From positions 38,120 through 102,119 of the forward strand of contig NZ_JAGQBU010000010.1 of the NCBI RefSeq assembly GCF_024345795.1: 64,000 nucleotides of DNA. Reading direction: 5' to 3'. Below the pieces are notes generated by a model that did not search any database, was not told where the DNA came from, and was given only the letters and a program-made list of their open reading frames with translations. This document shows, piece by piece, positions 61,791-64,000 of the stretch. The DNA comes from Synechococcus sp. J7-Johnson. Its GTDB lineage: Bacteria > Cyanobacteriota > Cyanobacteriia > PCC-6307 > Cyanobiaceae. The first letter of the stretch is position 1. Each line of letters begins with the position of its first letter. The position numbers and the translations under genes are program-made.

Positions 61791-62890
61791 CGCGCTTTGA
61801 TCCGGGCACCCTCCGCTCCAGACGACTGACGGAGCGGCCCGGTGATCTGCCAAGCCAGCTCTTCATCCATGGCGGCCGGGCACCCACGCGGCTCTCGGTG
61901 CTCTGCTTTGAGCCAACGGGGATCGAGGAGCGCGAGCTGGGGGGAGCCCTGGAGCTCGAGCCCCTGCTGAATCGCGGGGTGCCGCTCTGGGTCCGCCTCC
62001 AGGGCCTGGCCGACATGACCATGATCCGCACCGTGCTCGACAGCCTCGGGGTGCCGCCCCACGTGCAGGCTCCGCTGCTGGAGCATCCCCAGCGCCCCCG
62101 TGTCGATTCGATCGGCGATGTGGTGCTGGCGGTGCTGCACCGCTTCAGTTTCTCCGAGACGCCCGACCGCCTGATCGGTGAGCAGGTGGGATTCCTGCTG
62201 CTGCCCGACCTGCTGATCAGCCTTGAGGAGGTGCCCAGCGCCGGGTCGTTCCCGCAGCTCACCCAGTGGCTCTCCTACCTGGATCCAGCGCCGACGCGGG
62301 ACGACCTCGATGACATTCTCCACTTCCTGATCGATGAACTGCTCGACGGTTTCTTTCCATTGCTGGAACATCTGGCGGAACTGCTGGAGCAACTGGAAGA
62401 AGCCGCCCTGCTGCGGCCCAAGCCACGGCTGCTCAGCCGCACCTACCAGACCCGAAGCAGCCTGAGGGACATCCGGGGACAGGTGTGGCCCCTGCGCCAC
62501 CAGATCATGGTGCTCCTGCGCCAGAACCAGCGGTTGCTCGGGCCCGATGCCCTGCACGGTTTCCACGACATGGAGCAGCGGGTGGTGCTGATCTTCGAGG
62601 CCTGTGAGCTGCTGCGTCACCAGTGCGACTCGGTGACCGATGCTTATATGGCCAGCATCAGCAATCGCATGAACCAGGTGATGAAAACGCTCACGATCGT
62701 GTCGACAATCTTTGCTCCGCTTACTTTCATCGCGGGGATCTATGGCATGAATTTCGTCAACATGCCCGAGCTCGGTTTCAAGTATGGCTACTTCATTATT
62801 CTGATCTTGATGGGGCTGGTGGCCCTGCTGCAGAGTTTCTGGCTATGGCGCCGCGGCTGGTTCCAGGACTGGACAATGTTCGGGCGCTGA
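61787..62890 (+). CDS. corA: CorA-type magnesium/cobalt transporter
   Basis: CorA forms a pentameric channel for Mg2+ and Co2+. The 367-residue protein has a large N-terminal cytoplasmic domain and, at the C-terminus, the two membrane helices with the diagnostic YGMNF loop: MKTLTIVSTIFAPLTFIAGI, YGMNFVNMPEL, then YFIILILMGLVALLQSFW. The sequence before the helices (ISNRMNQVMKTLTIVSTIF) also matches. The start overlaps the small upstream frame. Confidence 0.95.
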   Translation: MTRFDPGTLRSRRLTERPGDLPSQLFIHGGRAPTRLSVLCFEPTGIEERELGGALELEPLLNRGVPLWVRLQGLADMTMIRTVLDSLGVPPHVQAPLLEHPQRPRVDSIGDVVLAVLHRFSFSETPDRLIGEQVGFLLLPDLLISLEEVPSAGSFPQLTQWLSYLDPAPTRDDLDDILHFLIDELLDGFFPLLEHLAELLEQLEEAALLRPKPRLLSRTYQTRSSLRDIRGQVWPLRHQIMVLLRQNQRLLGPDALHGFHDMEQRVVLIFEACELLRHQCDSVTDAYMASISNRMNQVMKTLTIVSTIFAPLTFIAGIYGMNFVNMPELGFKYGYFIILILMGLVALLQSFWLWRRGWFQDWTMFGR

Positions 62891-63068
62891 TCGGCGCTGT
62901 GACAGCTCGGCTGGACTCGATGGGAGCCCGGCAAGCTGAGCGAGTCTTCGTCATCCATTGATTAACTTGTTCTTAACCAATCACTTCTGCACGACAGTGA
63001 ATTGGGTTTGATTGACAGATCATTGGCGCTGCATGATGCTGGCGAGTCAGCTCAGATCCTTCCCACCA

Positions 63069-63329
63069 ATGGTTCCATCCGTTGAACAGTTCATCGAGTG
63101 CCTCAAGGCCGACGAGGATCTGCAGTACAAGGTGAAACTGGCCCTCAAAGCCGAAGACATTTCGGCCCTGGCGAGCGAAGCGGGATTCAGTTTCACGGCG
63201 GCGGAACTGGCCAAGAGTTTCGCTCACCTGCTGCTTGAGAGCGAGGACGAAAGAGCCGTGGCGCTGTTTGATGGCCAGGGTTGGGATGCCGGCGAGATGC
63301 TCTGGTCTCTCAAGAGCTGGGCTGGCTGA
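63069..63329 (+). CDS. Nif11-like domain protein
   Basis: The 86-residue protein from ATG 63069 begins VPSVEQFIECLKADEDLQYK and continues VKLALKAEDISALASEAGFS then FTAAELAKSFAHLLLE. This is the Nif11/leader-peptide domain (FxxxLxxDxxLxxKlxxA..dxxxlAxeaGFxfTxxEL). A 25-residue tail ending WDAGEMLWSLKSWAG follows. There is no double-Gly core-peptide arrangement and no lanthipeptide enzyme nearby, so a stand-alone role is more likely than a natural-product precursor. Confidence 0.8.
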   Translation: MVPSVEQFIECLKADEDLQYKVKLALKAEDISALASEAGFSFTAAELAKSFAHLLLESEDERAVALFDGQGWDAGEMLWSLKSWAG

Positions 63330-63336
63330 GTCAGGG

Positions 63337-63741
63337 TCAGGGCCGCTGATTGAGGCGCCGGCGCTGGCGGCTCGCTCGGGAGCGGCAGGTGTTGGAGCAA
63401 TAGCGTGCATCGCGGCGACGGGCGCTGAAGGCCTCTCCGCAGAAGCTGCAAAGCCGGGCACTCGGCACGCCGGGCTCCTGAGTGAAGCGCAGGCCGATGC
63501 GTTCACCCAGCACCAGATCGAGGCCATAGCCCTCCCGCAACAGGCTCTCGGTGTCGGCGTAGCCCAGGCTCTCAGCCAGGCCTGGCGCCTCAAGCAGAAA
63601 GCGCTGCAACATCCGCACCAGCGCATATCCCTCCCCCCAGAACCAGCGTCGCCGCTGACGCACCAGTTCGGCCCGCTGCTCCAGCGGTTGATCGCCCAGC
63701 CGGTCATCAAAGGCGGGCTCGTCACTCCATCCAGGATCCAT
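63337..63741 (-). CDS. Zinc-finger protein of unknown function
   Basis: From the ATG at 63741 the protein has 134 residues. The C-terminus holds a four-cysteine finger, LCSFCGEAFSARRRDARYC followed by SNTCRSRASRQRRR (CxxC-x12-CxxxC), with a basic tail. The front part is helical (LEQRAELVRQRRRWFWGEGY, ALVRMLQRFLLEAPGLAESL). Such treble-clef fingers with basic tails usually bind nucleic acid. A longer frame to 63822 is open. It converges on the Nif11-like gene. Confidence 0.65.
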   Translation of the reverse strand: MDPGWSDEPAFDDRLGDQPLEQRAELVRQRRRWFWGEGYALVRMLQRFLLEAPGLAESLGYADTESLLREGYGLDLVLGERIGLRFTQEPGVPSARLCSFCGEAFSARRRDARYCSNTCRSRASRQRRRLNQRP

Positions 63742-63930
63742 CCGCCTTGAACGTCCGAACGTCTTGAGACGAATCCTATAGGGTCTGGGTATCAATATTG
63801 CTGAGTCATTATCCCCCGTCAAATACTGGAACCAGCCGACTTCAATTCATTTCACACAGTGAGCAAGAGCTACGGAACCCCTGAAAAACCCGCTAAAATC
63901 AATCCAGATCCAAGTCTGAGACTGGAACGG

Positions 63931-64000
63931 ATGGCCGCCCCTCTCCAGCTGGGCTTCACGGACTACGAACAGATCTACGCCAAGAAACGAACGCGTCGCC
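63931..64000 (+). mobile_element. IS5-type transposase, N-terminal fragment at window edge
   Basis: An ATG at 63931 opens MAAPLQLGFTDYEQIYAKK followed by RTRR, the start of an IS5-family transposase (usual opening: short Phe-x-D-x-E/Y, then KKRTRRExFL). The gene continues beyond the right edge, so whether it is intact is unknown. The AT-rich sequence from 63742 onward may contain the left terminal repeat, but I cannot define it without the other end. Confidence 0.8.

Overview
The window is from a high-GC unicellular cyanobacterium of the Synechococcus/Cyanobium (picocyanobacterial) type. Marker genes for this are psbY, a PsbP-like lipoprotein, ycf54 (chlorophyll cyclase accessory factor), a plant-type 2Fe-2S ferredoxin, a CrtH-like carotenoid isomerase, a phycobilisome rod linker, a three-gene proton-translocating transhydrogenase and a type III glutamine synthetase. 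Most of the window is densely packed chromosomal housekeeping sequence with short gaps and many 1-4 base start/stop overlaps.

Layout. 1-7.4 kb: end of a TldD/PmbA gene, fmt, a decayed toxin-antitoxin pair, an RhlE-like RNA helicase and the pnt operon with its terminator. 7.6-12.0 kb: ferredoxin, malic enzyme, a MAPEG membrane protein, small ORFs, a possible fibrillin-like protein and a PfkB-type sugar kinase. 12.0-15.1 kb: small ORFs and three exported proteins of unknown function, one with glycine-rich and Asn-Arg tetrapeptide repeats. 15.2-25.2 kb: tRNA-Lys, a gamma-carbonic-anhydrase-like protein, psbY-trmFO-crtH, an OmpR-type regulator lacking the phosphoacceptor aspartate, grxD-bolA, a PlsC-like acyltransferase, pdxJ-ycf54 and a Nif11-like gene. 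25.3-34.9 kb: a phosphatase and a complete overlapping recC-recB-recD operon. 35-47 kb: glnN, a cupin, deaD, an ABC exporter, a ParB-like protein, an LCP enzyme, a DAO-type oxidoreductase with a hexanucleotide repeat inside its coding sequence, and the psbP homologue. 46.6-52.1 kb: recR-lipA, an isolated rod linker with an elaborate 3' hairpin, a zinc-ribbon protein, a desaturase resembling eukaryotic FAD2, and a HAD phosphatase. 52.2-58.7 kb is the least conserved part: a GAF-domain relic, acs, DUF805, DUF1350 and PrxQ genes, a wrecked IS1182-type transposase and two AT-richer genes. 58.7-64 kb: a DnaQ-like exonuclease, a Na/Pi cotransporter homologue, a small ORF coupled to corA, a second Nif11-like gene, a zinc-finger protein, and the start of an IS5-type transposase that runs off the end.

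Working together: recCBD, recR and the DnaQ-like exonuclease serve DNA repair. The pnt operon, ferredoxin and malic enzyme concern NAD(P)H and electron supply. ycf54, crtH, psbY, psbP and the rod linker serve the photosynthetic apparatus. grxD and bolA are a known partner pair in iron-sulfur and iron homeostasis.

I found no clearly new multi-gene defence or biosynthetic system. The strongest oddities are the FAD2-like desaturase, the phosphoacceptor-less response regulator, three conserved genes whose family-conserved N-terminus has no ATG/GTG/TTG start, the repeat-bearing exported protein pair, and the solitary linker next to a lone zinc-ribbon protein. All functional calls come from recognising motifs by eye, without database searches.
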